DNA of 64,000 nucleotides from Psychrobacillus mangrovi. Its GTDB lineage: Bacteria; Bacillota; Bacilli; Bacillales_A; Planococcaceae. Of this stretch, positions 42,693-51,236 are shown piece by piece. The notes below the pieces were generated by a model. It had not been told where the DNA came from. It did no database searches and saw only the letters and a program-made list of their open reading frames with translations. Position numbers and translations under genes: made by a program. Position 1 is the first letter of the stretch; each line of letters starts with the position of its first letter. The stretch covers positions 248,001 to 312,000 of the forward strand of contig NZ_JBAWSY010000003.1 in NCBI RefSeq assembly GCF_037104765.1, written 5' to 3'.

Positions 42693-44477
42693 ATGAAAAG
42701 AACACATACTAGTGGTGAATTAAATGAACAACATATCGGAGAATCTGTCCAGTTAATCGGATGGGTACAAAAAAGAAGAGACTTAGGTGGATTAATATTT
42801 GTTGATGTTAGAGATCGTTCCGGGCTAGTACAAGTTGTATTCAATCCTGAATTTTCACAAACTGCTATTGATGTAGCGGACAAACTTCGCAATGAATACA
42901 TTATTGAAGTTCACGGTACAGTAGTCGAACGTGCTGAAAATCAAATTAATCCTAATATACCTTCTGGATCTATTGAAGTTCACGCAACAGAAGTAATAAT
43001 AATAAACGAAGCAAAAACTCCACCATTTGCAATAGAAAATCAAACGGATGCTGGGGAAGATATCCGCTTGAAGTATCGCTATTTGGATTTAAGAAGACCT
43101 GTAATGTATGACACATTTAAAATGCGTTCAGATATAACAAAAACGGTAAGACGTTTCTTAGATGAAGAAGGATTTTTAGAAGTAGAAACACCGATTCTTA
43201 CAAAATCAACCCCTGAAGGAGCTCGTGATTACTTAGTTCCTAGTCGTGTACACGCAGGAGAATTTTATGCTTTACCTCAATCACCACAATTATTTAAACA
43301 AATGTTAATGGTATCTGGCTTCGAAAAGTACTATCAAATAGCTAGATGTTTCCGCGATGAAGATTTACGTGCGGACCGCCAACCAGAATTCACACAAATT
43401 GATATGGAAATGAGTTTCTTATCGATGGATGATATTTTGGAAATGAATGAACGCATGATGAAAAAAATCATGAAAGATGTTAAAGGCATCGATGTAACAA
43501 TTCCTTTTAATCGTATGAACTACGATGAAGCAATGGACCGTTTTGGGTCTGATAAACCAGATGTACGTTTTGGTTTAGAATTAGTAGACCTATCTGAAGT
43601 TGTGAAAGATAGTGCATTTAAAGTATTTGCATCCGCAGTTGAGAATGGTGGGCAAGTTAAAGCAATCAACGTTAAAGGAGCAGCGGATAACTATTCAAGA
43701 AAAGATATTGATGCCCTAGGTGAGTTTGCAGCAGTTTATGGTGCAAAAGGTCTTGCTTGGTTAAAAGTGGACCAAGAAGGTTTGAAAGGACCTATCGCTA
43801 AGTTCTTTGAAGGGGACGCTGCAACAAGCTTAATCGAAATATTAGAAGCTTCTTCCGGAGACTTGTTATTATTTGTAGCTGATAAAAAATCAGTAGTTGC
43901 TGATGCACTTGGAGCACTTCGTTTAAAATTAGGGAAAGATCTTCAACTTATTGATGAAAGCAGATTTGAATTTTTATGGGTAGTGAATTGGCCATTATTT
44001 GAATACGATGAAAAAGAAGGACGATACTATGCTGCACATCATCCTTTCACAAGACCATTTGACGAAGACCTTACTTTAATGGATTCAGATCCTAGTAAAG
44101 TACGTGCACAAGCATATGACTTAGTGTTAAACGGATATGAGCTTGGTGGTGGGTCATTACGTATTTATTCTAGAGACGTTCAAGAGAAAATGTTTGAAAT
44201 TCTAGGATTCTCCGATGAAGAAGCGAAAGCACAATTTGGTTTCTTAATGGAAGCATTTGAATACGGAACACCGCCACATGGTGGGGTTGCTTTTGGTTTA
44301 GATCGTTTAGTTATGTTGCTATCTGGTAGTACAAATCTACGTGACACTATAGCATTCCCTAAAACAGCAAGCGCAAGTTGCTTGTTAACACAGGCACCTA
44401 GTTCTGTAGCTTCAGCCCAACTTGAGGAATTAAGCCTAAATGTGATTGTTCAGAATAGTGAAAAAATATCACGCTAA
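42693..44477 (+). CDS. aspS: Aspartyl-tRNA synthetase
   Basis: Class II synthetase of 594 residues. It has an N-terminal OB fold for the anticodon, the catalytic core with motif 2 (FRDEDLRADRQPEFTQID), a bacterial GAD insertion domain (about 290-420) and motif 3 (GVAFGLDRLVMLL). ATG 42693 is preferred to GTG 42678 because GTGGAGGAAG supplies the ribosome site. The C-terminus is short and ends shortly after QLEELSL, as in Bacilli. The next gene is 6S RNA with its own promoter. Confidence 0.97.
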   Translation: MKRTHTSGELNEQHIGESVQLIGWVQKRRDLGGLIFVDVRDRSGLVQVVFNPEFSQTAIDVADKLRNEYIIEVHGTVVERAENQINPNIPSGSIEVHATEVIIINEAKTPPFAIENQTDAGEDIRLKYRYLDLRRPVMYDTFKMRSDITKTVRRFLDEEGFLEVETPILTKSTPEGARDYLVPSRVHAGEFYALPQSPQLFKQMLMVSGFEKYYQIARCFRDEDLRADRQPEFTQIDMEMSFLSMDDILEMNERMMKKIMKDVKGIDVTIPFNRMNYDEAMDRFGSDKPDVRFGLELVDLSEVVKDSAFKVFASAVENGGQVKAINVKGAADNYSRKDIDALGEFAAVYGAKGLAWLKVDQEGLKGPIAKFFEGDAATSLIEILEASSGDLLLFVADKKSVVADALGALRLKLGKDLQLIDESRFEFLWVVNWPLFEYDEKEGRYYAAHHPFTRPFDEDLTLMDSDPSKVRAQAYDLVLNGYELGGGSLRIYSRDVQEKMFEILGFSDEEAKAQFGFLMEAFEYGTPPHGGVAFGLDRLVMLLSGSTNLRDTIAFPKTASASCLLTQAPSSVASAQLEELSLNVIVQNSEKISR

Positions 44478-44482
44478 AATAA

Positions 44483-44511
44483 TTGAAGTTTAAAAAATGA
44501 TGTGCTATTAT
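44483..44511 (+). promoter_or_regulatory. Promoter of 6S RNA
   Basis: TTGAAG (44483-44488), 17-bp spacer, TATTAT (44506-44511) preceded by TG at the extended -10 position. Transcription would start near 44519. Confidence 0.75.
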
Positions 44512-44518
44512 ACAAGTA

Positions 44519-44710
44519 ATACGAATCCTGATGTGTTCGCAACGTGCTAATCAGTTTTGACCGAACAACTATATCGTCGGGAGTCTAACTTTTATTATAA
44601 ATGACATGCCCTTTATCGGGACGCCAGGATTAATAAAGAGGACACCCACCTGCTAACTGCGGGTTCAAAACGATACGCTTTATTTGTCGGCACGATTGGG
44701 ATTCGTCCTA
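44519..44710 (+). ncRNA. ssrS: 6S RNA
   Basis: Promoter mimic that binds sigma-A RNA polymerase. The closing stem pairs ACGAATCC (44521-44528) with GGATTCGT (44699-44706). Between them lie two long, imperfectly paired arms and an open centre, for a total of about 190 nt. The place between aspS and tcdA (yrvM) is that of bsrA (6S-1) in B. subtilis. A promoter precedes it and a terminator follows. Exact ends are estimates. Confidence 0.85.
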
Positions 44711-44720
44711 AGTTACTTAT

Positions 44721-44754
44721 AACCCCTCTAGCAAGATTTGCTGGAGGGTTTTTC
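44721..44754 (+). terminator. Terminator of 6S RNA
   Basis: AACCC and TCTAGCA (44721-44733) pair with TGCTGGAGGGTT (44739-44750) with one bulge, followed by Ts. Confidence 0.85.
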
Positions 44755-44767
44755 ATGGCTATAACTG

Positions 44768-44865
44768 TATTCAGTAAGGATTCAAACTCCTACTGAATAA
44801 AAATATACCTGTGTGACAGATTTTTTAGTGAGTTTACCTGACAAGTGAGTATAAAATCTGGACGC
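44768..44865 (+). repeat. Two-hairpin intergenic motif, copy A (before tcdA)
   Basis: ATTCAGTA/TACTGAAT forms a stem, and the sequence TACTGAATAAAAATA (44791-44805) follows. A second hairpin, CAGATTTT (44817-44824) with AAAATCTG (44853-44860), comes next. The 15-mer and the second hairpin recur before alaS (copy B). Confidence 0.55.
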
Positions 44866-44923
44866 AAATGAGACAAGTTGAATATGATTCTTAACTAATT
44901 TGATATTAATGGAGTGTTATAGT

Positions 44924-45685
44924 ATGTTACATCAATTTTCTAGAAATGAACTTGCAATAGGAGAAGAAGGAATCGAATTATTAAAAAATACAACAGTTGC
45001 CATATTAGGTGTTGGTGGAGTAGGGTCATTTGCAGCTGAAGCATGTGCTAGAAGCGGGGTTGGCCGTATAATATTAGTAGATAAGGACAATGTGGATATT
45101 ACCAATATCAATCGACAATTAGTAGCTTATATGTCTACGATTGGACGTTCTAAATCAGAAGTTATGAAAGAAAGAATTGCTGATATTAATCCTGAATGTG
45201 AAGTTATTGATATGCATATGTTTTATACAGAAGAAACATATGAACAGTTTTTTGATTTAGGCATCGATTATGTAATTGATGCATCAGATACGATTATTTA
45301 TAAAATACATTTAATGAAAGAATGCTTAAAACGGGATATTAAAATAATTTCAAGTATGGGAGCTGCAAACAAAACGGACCCAACTCGATTTAAAATTGCG
45401 GATATTTCGAAAACTCATACAGATCCTATCGCAAAAATCATTAGAACTAAACTACGTAAAGAGGACCGAATTACAAAAGGAATACCTGTCGTATTTTCAG
45501 ATGAAAGCCCAATAATTGTTCGAGAAGATGTAGTTGGAACCGTTGGTAAACCAGAAGCAACGATTCGAAAAGCGAAAATGCCACCATCTTCTAATGCTTT
45601 TGTACCATCCTCTGTAGGTTTAATTTGTGCTAGTTGGGTCATTAATGATATAACAAAGGATATTCATATAAATCGAGTGCAATAA
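44924..45685 (+). CDS. tcdA: tRNA threonylcarbamoyladenosine dehydratase TcdA
   Basis: E1-like enzyme that cyclises t6A37 to ct6A37 in tRNAs reading ANN codons. The 253-residue protein has the nucleotide-binding GVGGVGS at 29-35 and the adenylation motif DKDNVDITNINRQL (about 54-67). The C-terminal region is typical of TcdA, and it lacks the double CxxC zinc site of MoeB/ThiF. ATG 44924 with GGAGTG 7 nt upstream is chosen over an upstream in-frame start at 44900. Follows 6S RNA as yrvM does in B. subtilis. Confidence 0.95.
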   Translation: MLHQFSRNELAIGEEGIELLKNTTVAILGVGGVGSFAAEACARSGVGRIILVDKDNVDITNINRQLVAYMSTIGRSKSEVMKERIADINPECEVIDMHMFYTEETYEQFFDLGIDYVIDASDTIIYKIHLMKECLKRDIKIISSMGAANKTDPTRFKIADISKTHTDPIAKIIRTKLRKEDRITKGIPVVFSDESPIIVREDVVGTVGKPEATIRKAKMPPSSNAFVPSSVGLICASWVINDITKDIHINRVQ

Positions 45686-45689
45686 TTTG

Positions 45690-45717
45690 TTGAAAGTTTT
45701 TCCTTTTAGCCTATACT
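45690..45717 (+). promoter_or_regulatory. Promoter of the 64-codon gene
   Basis: TTGAAA (45690-45695), 16-bp spacer, TATACT (45712-45717), placed just after tcdA. Confidence 0.65.
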
Positions 45718-45764
45718 AGAATTAAAGTAAATAATAAGTGGACAAATGAGGAGGGAAAATATAC

Positions 45765-45959
45765 ATGACAGAGTTAAATAATCAAGATGCTCCTAAAAAG
45801 AAAATGACACTACAAGAAGCAGTGAAACAAAAACTTGAAGAAAAGAAAAACCAAGCTTCCGGCGGTAAATCATTAGGAAGTGGTCCAGCATCCAACCAAA
45901 AAATGAAGAGCCAGCAAACTAAAAAGGTAAGTAATACTAGACGGAAGATGGGTGTTTAA
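45765..45959 (+). CDS. Small Lys/Gln-rich protein of unknown function
   Basis: A 64-residue, highly basic, probably disordered protein with a charged helix (about 10-32, PKKKMTLQEAVKQKLEEKK), a Gly/Ser stretch and a basic tail ending NTRRKMGV. It has its own promoter and a strong GGAGGG ribosome site, so it is probably real. I do not recognise the family. The last codons are repeated about 100 bp downstream. The charge would suit nucleic acid or ribosome binding, but that is a guess. Confidence 0.65.
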   Translation: MTELNNQDAPKKKMTLQEAVKQKLEEKKNQASGGKSLGSGPASNQKMKSQQTKKVSNTRRKMGV

Positions 45960-46030
45960 CAGGATAACAATTTAGATTGGTTATCTATATCGGTCTGCTA
46001 TTAGCTTTGCGCAGGAGCACCACCAAGTAA

Positions 46031-46063
46031 GTGAGTAATACTAGAAGAAAAATGTGTCTATAA
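46031..46063 (+). pseudogene. Duplicated tail of the 64-codon gene
   Basis: Read in frame, 46031-46063 gives VSNTRRKMCL and a stop, nearly the same as the VSNTRRKMGV end of the gene at 45765-45959. Only the last 11 or so codons are duplicated, so this is a remnant and not a gene. The interval between the copies includes a GATAAC/GTTATC hairpin. Confidence 0.6.
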
Positions 46064-46108
46064 GCTACGAACTTTAAGAAAAGGTGCTGTCCAAGAAGTC
46101 CCTAAAAT

Positions 46109-46155
46109 AAAGCAGAAGGAGAAAAACGACTCATTTTTCTCCTTCTGCTTTTGTG
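46109..46155. terminator. Strong hairpin terminator, 18-bp stem
   Basis: 46109-46126 and 46134-46151 are exact inverted repeats of 18 bp with a 7-nt loop. T-rich on the + side and A-rich before it. Confidence 0.85.
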
Positions 46156-46170
46156 TTTCCATCTAATAAT

Positions 46171-46287
46171 GTTGATTGCATCGCCCACATCCTGTGGCCC
46201 TCGACGCCTTCATGACCAACATCGTGTTTGCCCGAGAAGGCTCAGCGCTCGCCCGCGGAAAGCATCCGACTGGAATGGAAATCTATC
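46171..46287. repeat. Decayed palindromic intergenic element
   Basis: It starts GTTGATT and ends with CCCGCGGAAAGC, a GGAATGGAAATC stretch and ATC, resembling the ends of the 197-bp element at 19912-20108 in the same order. The interior is different and shorter, so I read it as a degenerate relative. It lies between two terminators. Confidence 0.5.
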
Positions 46288-46312
46288 ACACTTTTTAATA
46301 GAACTACGAAGA

Positions 46313-46360
46313 AAGAGGCTGCCCTTAAAAGTCATTTTTTTGACTTTTAGGGCAGCCCCT
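46313..46360 (-). terminator. Bidirectional terminator after rarA
   Basis: 46317-46334 pairs with 46341-46357 with one bulge, giving a stem of about 17 bp. T-rich ends on both strands let it serve rarA on - and any + transcript. Confidence 0.85.
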
Positions 46361-46368
46361 TTTACTTT

Positions 46369-47655
46369 TCACTTTTCTGTTTTAAACTTTTCTAATCGAT
46401 TATAGATAGCGGAAAGTCGTTTTTCTTCTCCCGCTTCTATTGGGTTATAAAATTTGCTTCCTATAAGGTTATTAGGTAAGTAGGTTTGATTGACCCAACC
46501 TCCGAATGTACCAATTTTATGATCATGGGGATAGATATACCCTCCATGTCCAAGGTCTTTTGCTCCCGAGTAATGTGTATCTTTTAAATGATTAGGAATG
46601 TCTCCTGTTTTACCTTGATGAATACTTGCTATTGCAGTATCTAAAGCTGAATATGCTGAATTAGATTTTTCGGATAGACACATTAAGACTACAGCGTTCG
46701 CTAATGGGATGCGTGCTTCTGGAAGACCCAATCTTTCCGCAGACTGTATCGCTGCTAACACTTGTGGACCAATGGAAGGATTGGCAAGACCTATATCCTC
46801 ATAGCTCATAACGAGTAATCTTCTTGAAACAGCCACCAAGTCCCCATTTTCAAGTAAATGTGCTAAGTAGTATAGTGCAGCATCTGTGTCACTTCCACGT
46901 ACCGACTTTTGCAAAGCAGATAAGAGGTTATAAAAGTGAGAGCCTTTTTTATCTCCAAAAACGCCTACCCTATCAACAAGGCTATCCAATATTGAATCTT
47001 CAACTTTTGTTACGCCATCTTCTTCAAAGCTAGCAAATATGGTTGATTCTAATAAGGTTAATGCTTTTCTTGCATCACCATTTGCTGCATCCGCAATTTT
47101 TTTTCTTTGTTCGATACTCATATCAATTGCTATGTTTCCAAGACCTTTCACGGGATCTTCTAATGCTCTTTCAAGAAGCAAATCCACGTCCTCCGATGTG
47201 AGTCGTTTGAGTTGTTTGATTTCTCCACAACGGGATCGTATTGCTGGGTTTACATCGTGAAATGGATTTTCTGTAGTAGCACCTATCAATACAATAGAGC
47301 CATTTTCAACGTGAGGTAATAATGTATCTTGTTGAAGTTTATTAAAACGATGAATTTCATCTAAAAATAAAATGACCTTTCCAGTTAGTCTCGCATCTGC
47401 TACGACTTCCTCCACATCTTTTTTGCCAGCTTTTGTTGCATTTAATGCTACAAATGGGAGTTTAGTTGTACCTGCAATAGCAAATGCTAGTGATGTCTTT
47501 CCAACTCCAGGGTCTCCATATAAAAGCATAGAAGGAACATGACCATTTATGATCATTTTATATAATGCTGTATCTTTGCCGATAACATGTTGTTGTCCAG
47601 CTATTTCGTCTATCGTTTGGGGTCTCATTCTATATGCTAAAGGTTCATTATTCAA
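46369..47655 (-). CDS. rarA: Replication-associated recombination ATPase RarA (MgsA)
   Basis: AAA+ clamp-loader-like protein acting at stalled forks. The 428-residue protein has YRMRPQTIDEIAGQQH at the start, Walker A GDPGVGKT at about 47-54, Walker B LFLDEIHRF and sensor motif GATTENP. A C-terminal tetramerisation domain carries the GYIYPHDH signature. TTG 47655 is chosen because AAGGAG lies 9 nt upstream; a TTG at 47676 would start before that site. It is divergent from cymR, as yrvN is in B. subtilis. Confidence 0.95.
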   Translation of the reverse strand: MNNEPLAYRMRPQTIDEIAGQQHVIGKDTALYKMIINGHVPSMLLYGDPGVGKTSLAFAIAGTTKLPFVALNATKAGKKDVEEVVADARLTGKVILFLDEIHRFNKLQQDTLLPHVENGSIVLIGATTENPFHDVNPAIRSRCGEIKQLKRLTSEDVDLLLERALEDPVKGLGNIAIDMSIEQRKKIADAANGDARKALTLLESTIFASFEEDGVTKVEDSILDSLVDRVGVFGDKKGSHFYNLLSALQKSVRGSDTDAALYYLAHLLENGDLVAVSRRLLVMSYEDIGLANPSIGPQVLAAIQSAERLGLPEARIPLANAVVLMCLSEKSNSAYSALDTAIASIHQGKTGDIPNHLKDTHYSGAKDLGHGGYIYPHDHKIGTFGGWVNQTYLPNNLIGSKFYNPIEAGEEKRLSAIYNRLEKFKTEK

Positions 47656-47745
47656 AAATGATCTCTCCTTATTCAAACATCTGTTCTTTAATTATATCGA
47701 AGTTCAGTATAAAAGTCATTTAGAAGTCGTTAAATGGTGTATTTA

Positions 47746-47754
47746 TGCTATACT
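47746..47754 (+). promoter_or_regulatory. Extended -10 promoter of cymR operon
   Basis: TGCTATACT at 47746-47754 is an extended -10; no good -35 is seen 17 bp upstream. About 67 nt of leader precede cymR. Confidence 0.5.
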
Positions 47755-47827
47755 AGGGAAAGAATTTTTCAAATTCTTGGCGACGAGTATGCCGAGACTA
47801 ATTAGACATTTAATGGGGTGGAATATA

Positions 47828-48253
47828 TTGAAGTTTTCAACAAAAGGACGTTATGGTTTAACCATAATGATAGCGTTAGGTAAACAGTACGGAGAGGGGC
47901 CATTGGCACTTCGTCAAATTGCATCGGATCACAGTTTATCGGAGGCGTATCTGGAGCAAATAGTTTCTCCACTTCGAAATGCTGGACTAGTTAAAAGTGT
48001 CAGAGGAGCTTATGGTGGATATATGCTATCTAAAGCCCCTAACGAAATTACTGCAGGTGATGTTATTAGGGTACTAGAGGGTCCAATTCAAATTGTAGAA
48101 GGTATCGAAGAGGAAGAACCCCCACAACGAGAGCTTTGGATGCGTATTCGAGACGCAGTAAAAAATGTATTGGAAACGGCTACAATCGAGGATTTAGCAA
48201 AGCATACAGAAGATGATCCAGATAATAATGATGGATATATGTTTTATATTTAA
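47828..48253 (+). CDS. cymR: Cysteine metabolism repressor CymR (Rrf2 family)
   Basis: Rrf2-type regulator that, with CysK, represses cysteine uptake and synthesis genes. From TTG 47828 it has 141 residues: MKFSTKGRYGLTIMIALG, the winged HTH with SEAYLEQIVSPLRNAGLVKS, and an acidic C-terminal part. It lacks the three cysteines of Fe-S cluster Rrf2 proteins such as IscR. GGGGTGG precedes the TTG; a longer frame reaching to 47549 overlaps rarA and is rejected. iscS follows 13 bp later. Confidence 0.94.
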   Translation: MKFSTKGRYGLTIMIALGKQYGEGPLALRQIASDHSLSEAYLEQIVSPLRNAGLVKSVRGAYGGYMLSKAPNEITAGDVIRVLEGPIQIVEGIEEEEPPQRELWMRIRDAVKNVLETATIEDLAKHTEDDPDNNDGYMFYI

Positions 48254-48266
48254 GGAGTAGTTAGAA

Positions 48267-49403
48267 ATGACTAGAATTTATTTAGATCATGCTGCTACAA
48301 CACCAATGGCAGAAGAAGTGATCAATACCTTTACAGACGAAATGAATAAAGAATTCGGTAATGCTTCGAGCATTCACCAAACAGGTAGAAGTGCACGGAA
48401 GAAATTAGACGAATCAAGAACCATGTTAGCTTCAAGTATTGGAGCAAATGAAAACGAAATTACGATAACTAGTGGTGGAACAGAGGCTGATAATTATGCT
48501 ATTTTTGGGACTGCCTACGCACGTGTCCAAGAAGGAAAGCATATTATTACGACACAAATTGAACATCACGCAGTTCTTCATGCATGTAACCAATTAGAAC
48601 GTGAAGGATTTGAAGTTACCTATTTACCTGTAAATAAAGAAGGAATTATTGAGGTAAATGACTTGAAAAATTCACTTCGAGACGATACTATATTAGTTTC
48701 TGTTATGTATGGAAACAATGAGGTAGGCTCTATTCAACCAATTAGTGAAATTGGACAACTGTTAAAAGATCATCCAGCTTATTTCCATACAGATGCAGTT
48801 CAAGCTTACGGTAGTATATCAATCAATGTGCACGAGCTGAATATCGATTTACTTAGCGTTTCTAGTCATAAGATCAACGGTCCAAAAGGAATAGGTTTTT
48901 TATATCAACATAAAGGAATATACTTAAAACCATTATTTTATGGTGGACAACAAGAAAGAAAGAAACGTGCTGGTACAGAAAATGTTCCTGCAGTTGTTGG
49001 ATTTGCGAAAGCTGTGGAATTAAAGCAACAACACTTAGAGGAAAATATAATCGAATTGAAAAGTCTAAAAAACGTTTTTGTCCAACAATTGAAAGACAAT
49101 GGTGTAGATTTTACTATAAATGGACCGAAAAATAATGTGCTTCCACATGTATTAAATGTTAGTTTTCCAAAAACAGATGTTGAAACATTTTTAGTTCAAC
49201 TTGATTTAGCGGGAATTGATGCCTCTAGCGGTTCAGCTTGCACTGCAGGTTCCATAGATCCATCTCATGTTTTAGTGGCGATGTTCGGTGAGAAATCTCC
49301 GGAGCTTCGAAATTCTGTACGCTTTAGTTTTGGAATTAATAACACAGAACCTCAAGTCATTGAAGCAGCAAATAAAATAAGTAAAATTATTCTTAAATCT
49401 TAA
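48267..49403 (+). CDS. iscS: Cysteine desulfurase (IscS/YrvO type)
   Basis: PLP enzyme that takes sulfur from cysteine for tRNA thiolation and possibly clusters. The 378-residue protein has the PLP Lys202 in SSHKINGPKG and the sulfur-accepting Cys325 in the flexible loop SSGSACTAG. Between cymR and mnmA it corresponds to B. subtilis YrvO, which donates sulfur to MnmA. Confidence 0.95.
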   Translation: MTRIYLDHAATTPMAEEVINTFTDEMNKEFGNASSIHQTGRSARKKLDESRTMLASSIGANENEITITSGGTEADNYAIFGTAYARVQEGKHIITTQIEHHAVLHACNQLEREGFEVTYLPVNKEGIIEVNDLKNSLRDDTILVSVMYGNNEVGSIQPISEIGQLLKDHPAYFHTDAVQAYGSISINVHELNIDLLSVSSHKINGPKGIGFLYQHKGIYLKPLFYGGQQERKKRAGTENVPAVVGFAKAVELKQQHLEENIIELKSLKNVFVQQLKDNGVDFTINGPKNNVLPHVLNVSFPKTDVETFLVQLDLAGIDASSGSACTAGSIDPSHVLVAMFGEKSPELRNSVRFSFGINNTEPQVIEAANKISKIILKS

Positions 49404-49430
49404 CGAATAATTCGAAATGAGTGTGTAAAA

Positions 49431-50543
49431 GTGAAAAAAATAGAAGATACACGTGTAGTAGTTGGAATGTCTGGTGGCGTGGATTCATCCGTTGCAGCAT
49501 ATTTGTTAAAGGAACAGGGATATGATGTAATCGGGATTTTTATGAAAAATTGGGATGACACCGATGAATTTGGCGTATGTACAGCTACGGAAGACTATGA
49601 TGATGTGATTAAAGTGTGTAACCAAATCGGTATTCCGTATTATGCTGTAAATTTTGAGAAGCAATATTGGGATAAAGTTTTTACGTATTTCCTTGAGGAG
49701 TATAAAGCGGGGAGAACACCAAATCCTGATGTTATGTGTAACAAAGAAATTAAATTCAAAGCGTTTTTAGAGCATGCACTTGCACTAGGAGCAGATTATT
49801 TAGCTACTGGTCATTATGCCCAAGTAGAAGTAAGTGATGGTCAAACACATATGCTACGTGGAAAAGATGCTAACAAAGACCAAACATATTTCTTAAATCA
49901 ATTAAACCAAGAACAATTAGAAAAAGTCATGTTTCCAATTGGACATTTGGAAAAGAAACGAGTGCGCGAAATTGCACTTGAACAAGGACTAGCTACAGCA
50001 TCTAAAAAAGACTCCACAGGTATTTGTTTTATTGGTGAACGTAACTTTAAAGAGTTTTTAGGTCAGTATTTACCTGCCCAACAAGGCGTAATGGAAACAA
50101 TGGATGGAATACCTATGGGTAAACATGATGGTTTAATGTATTATACAATTGGCCAACGTCATGGTTTAGGTATTGGTGGCTCAGGTGATCCATGGTTTGT
50201 TATCGGAAAGGATCTAGAAAGAAATGTATTATTAGTTGGTCAAAATATCAATAATGATGCACTATTTTCTACAAGTCTAATAGCAACCGATTTATCTTTT
50301 ACCACTACTCTAGAAAAGCCAAAAAGTTTCGATTGCACTGCTAAATTTAGATATCGACAAGAAGATATTGGAGTTCACGTAGAATTACTTCCAAATGATG
50401 AAGTTTTGGTTACTTTTGATAAGCCTGTACGTGCCATAACACCAGGACAAGCAGTTGTTTTCTATCAAGGAGACGAATGCTTAGGTGGAGCAACGATTGA
50501 TAAAGTGTTCAAAGATGGTATGCAATTGGATTACGTCGGCTAA
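49431..50543 (+). CDS. mnmA: tRNA 2-thiouridylase MnmA
   Basis: Thiolates U34 of tRNAs for Lys, Glu and Gln. The 370-residue protein has the PP-loop GMSGGVDSSV at 13-22. The catalytic pair is Cys103 (in MCNKEIKF) and Cys199 (in TGICFIGERNF). The sulfur donor IscS is the gene before it. GTG start, 27 bp after iscS, with a weak ribosome site. Confidence 0.96.
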   Translation: MKKIEDTRVVVGMSGGVDSSVAAYLLKEQGYDVIGIFMKNWDDTDEFGVCTATEDYDDVIKVCNQIGIPYYAVNFEKQYWDKVFTYFLEEYKAGRTPNPDVMCNKEIKFKAFLEHALALGADYLATGHYAQVEVSDGQTHMLRGKDANKDQTYFLNQLNQEQLEKVMFPIGHLEKKRVREIALEQGLATASKKDSTGICFIGERNFKEFLGQYLPAQQGVMETMDGIPMGKHDGLMYYTIGQRHGLGIGGSGDPWFVIGKDLERNVLLVGQNINNDALFSTSLIATDLSFTTTLEKPKSFDCTAKFRYRQEDIGVHVELLPNDEVLVTFDKPVRAITPGQAVVFYQGDECLGGATIDKVFKDGMQLDYVG

Positions 50544-50559
50544 TTGGGAGGGATTTATA

Positions 50560-51216
50560 ATGAATTTTAATGAATTGGGTATACAAGCCATTCAAGAGGA
50601 AAATTATGAAAAAGCAGCAGAGTTATTTACAAAGGCAATTGAAGAAAATCCAGATGAAGTAATAGGCTATATAAATTTTGGAAATCTATTAGCATCTATG
50701 AATGAAAACGAACGAGCAGAAAGATTTTTTCAAAAAGCTATTACTTTAGATGAGCATGCTGCAACAGCATATTATAGTTTAGCTAATCTATATTTTGAAG
50801 TTGACAGATTTGAAGAGGCAGCAAAGTTATATGAAAAAGCTATTTCTAATGAAATCGAAGGTCCAGATGCCTATTTTATGTTAGGAAAAAGCTTCGAAAA
50901 AATAGGTCAAACAAAATTATCTCTTCCATACTTTCAAAGGGCATATGAAATAGAACCACACGATTTACAAATAAAACTATCTTATGCCATTGCTCTTGCA
51001 AGCTTTGAGATGTTTGTAGAGGCTGAACCAATTTTAAAAGAGATTTTAGAAGTATATCCAGAAAATGCAGATGCACATTATAATCTAGGAGTGCTTTATG
51101 CAGTGTCTACCACAAATACAGAAGCTGCACTTCACCATTTGAAAGAAGCTTATACCATTCAACCAAGTTATGATCAAGCACGTTATGTGTATGATATGAT
51201 TTCTCTACGCAATTAA
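50560..51216 (+). CDS. TPR-repeat protein (YrrB-like)
   Basis: A 218-residue soluble protein made almost wholly of about six tetratricopeptide repeats, for example NYEKAAELFTKAIEENPD. The start is ATG 50560 after GGGAGGG; an upstream frame from 50485 overlaps mnmA. The B. subtilis homologue YrrB sits in the same place, between mnmA and recD2, and is thought to mediate protein contacts, possibly in the tRNA thiolation or RecD2 context. No enzyme activity is suggested. Confidence 0.85.
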   Translation: MNFNELGIQAIQEENYEKAAELFTKAIEENPDEVIGYINFGNLLASMNENERAERFFQKAITLDEHAATAYYSLANLYFEVDRFEEAAKLYEKAISNEIEGPDAYFMLGKSFEKIGQTKLSLPYFQRAYEIEPHDLQIKLSYAIALASFEMFVEAEPILKEILEVYPENADAHYNLGVLYAVSTTNTEAALHHLKEAYTIQPSYDQARYVYDMISLRN

Positions 51217-51236
51217 CTATAATCGGAGGCGGTAGT

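Noticed and set aside
44719..44760. Reading the hairpin after 6S RNA as another T-box terminator
   Set aside because: No T-box sequence (GGGTGG-type) precedes it; it simply ends the 6S RNA unit.
46151..46405. 84-codon frame on + before rarA
   Set aside because: It spans the decayed palindromic element and a terminator hairpin.
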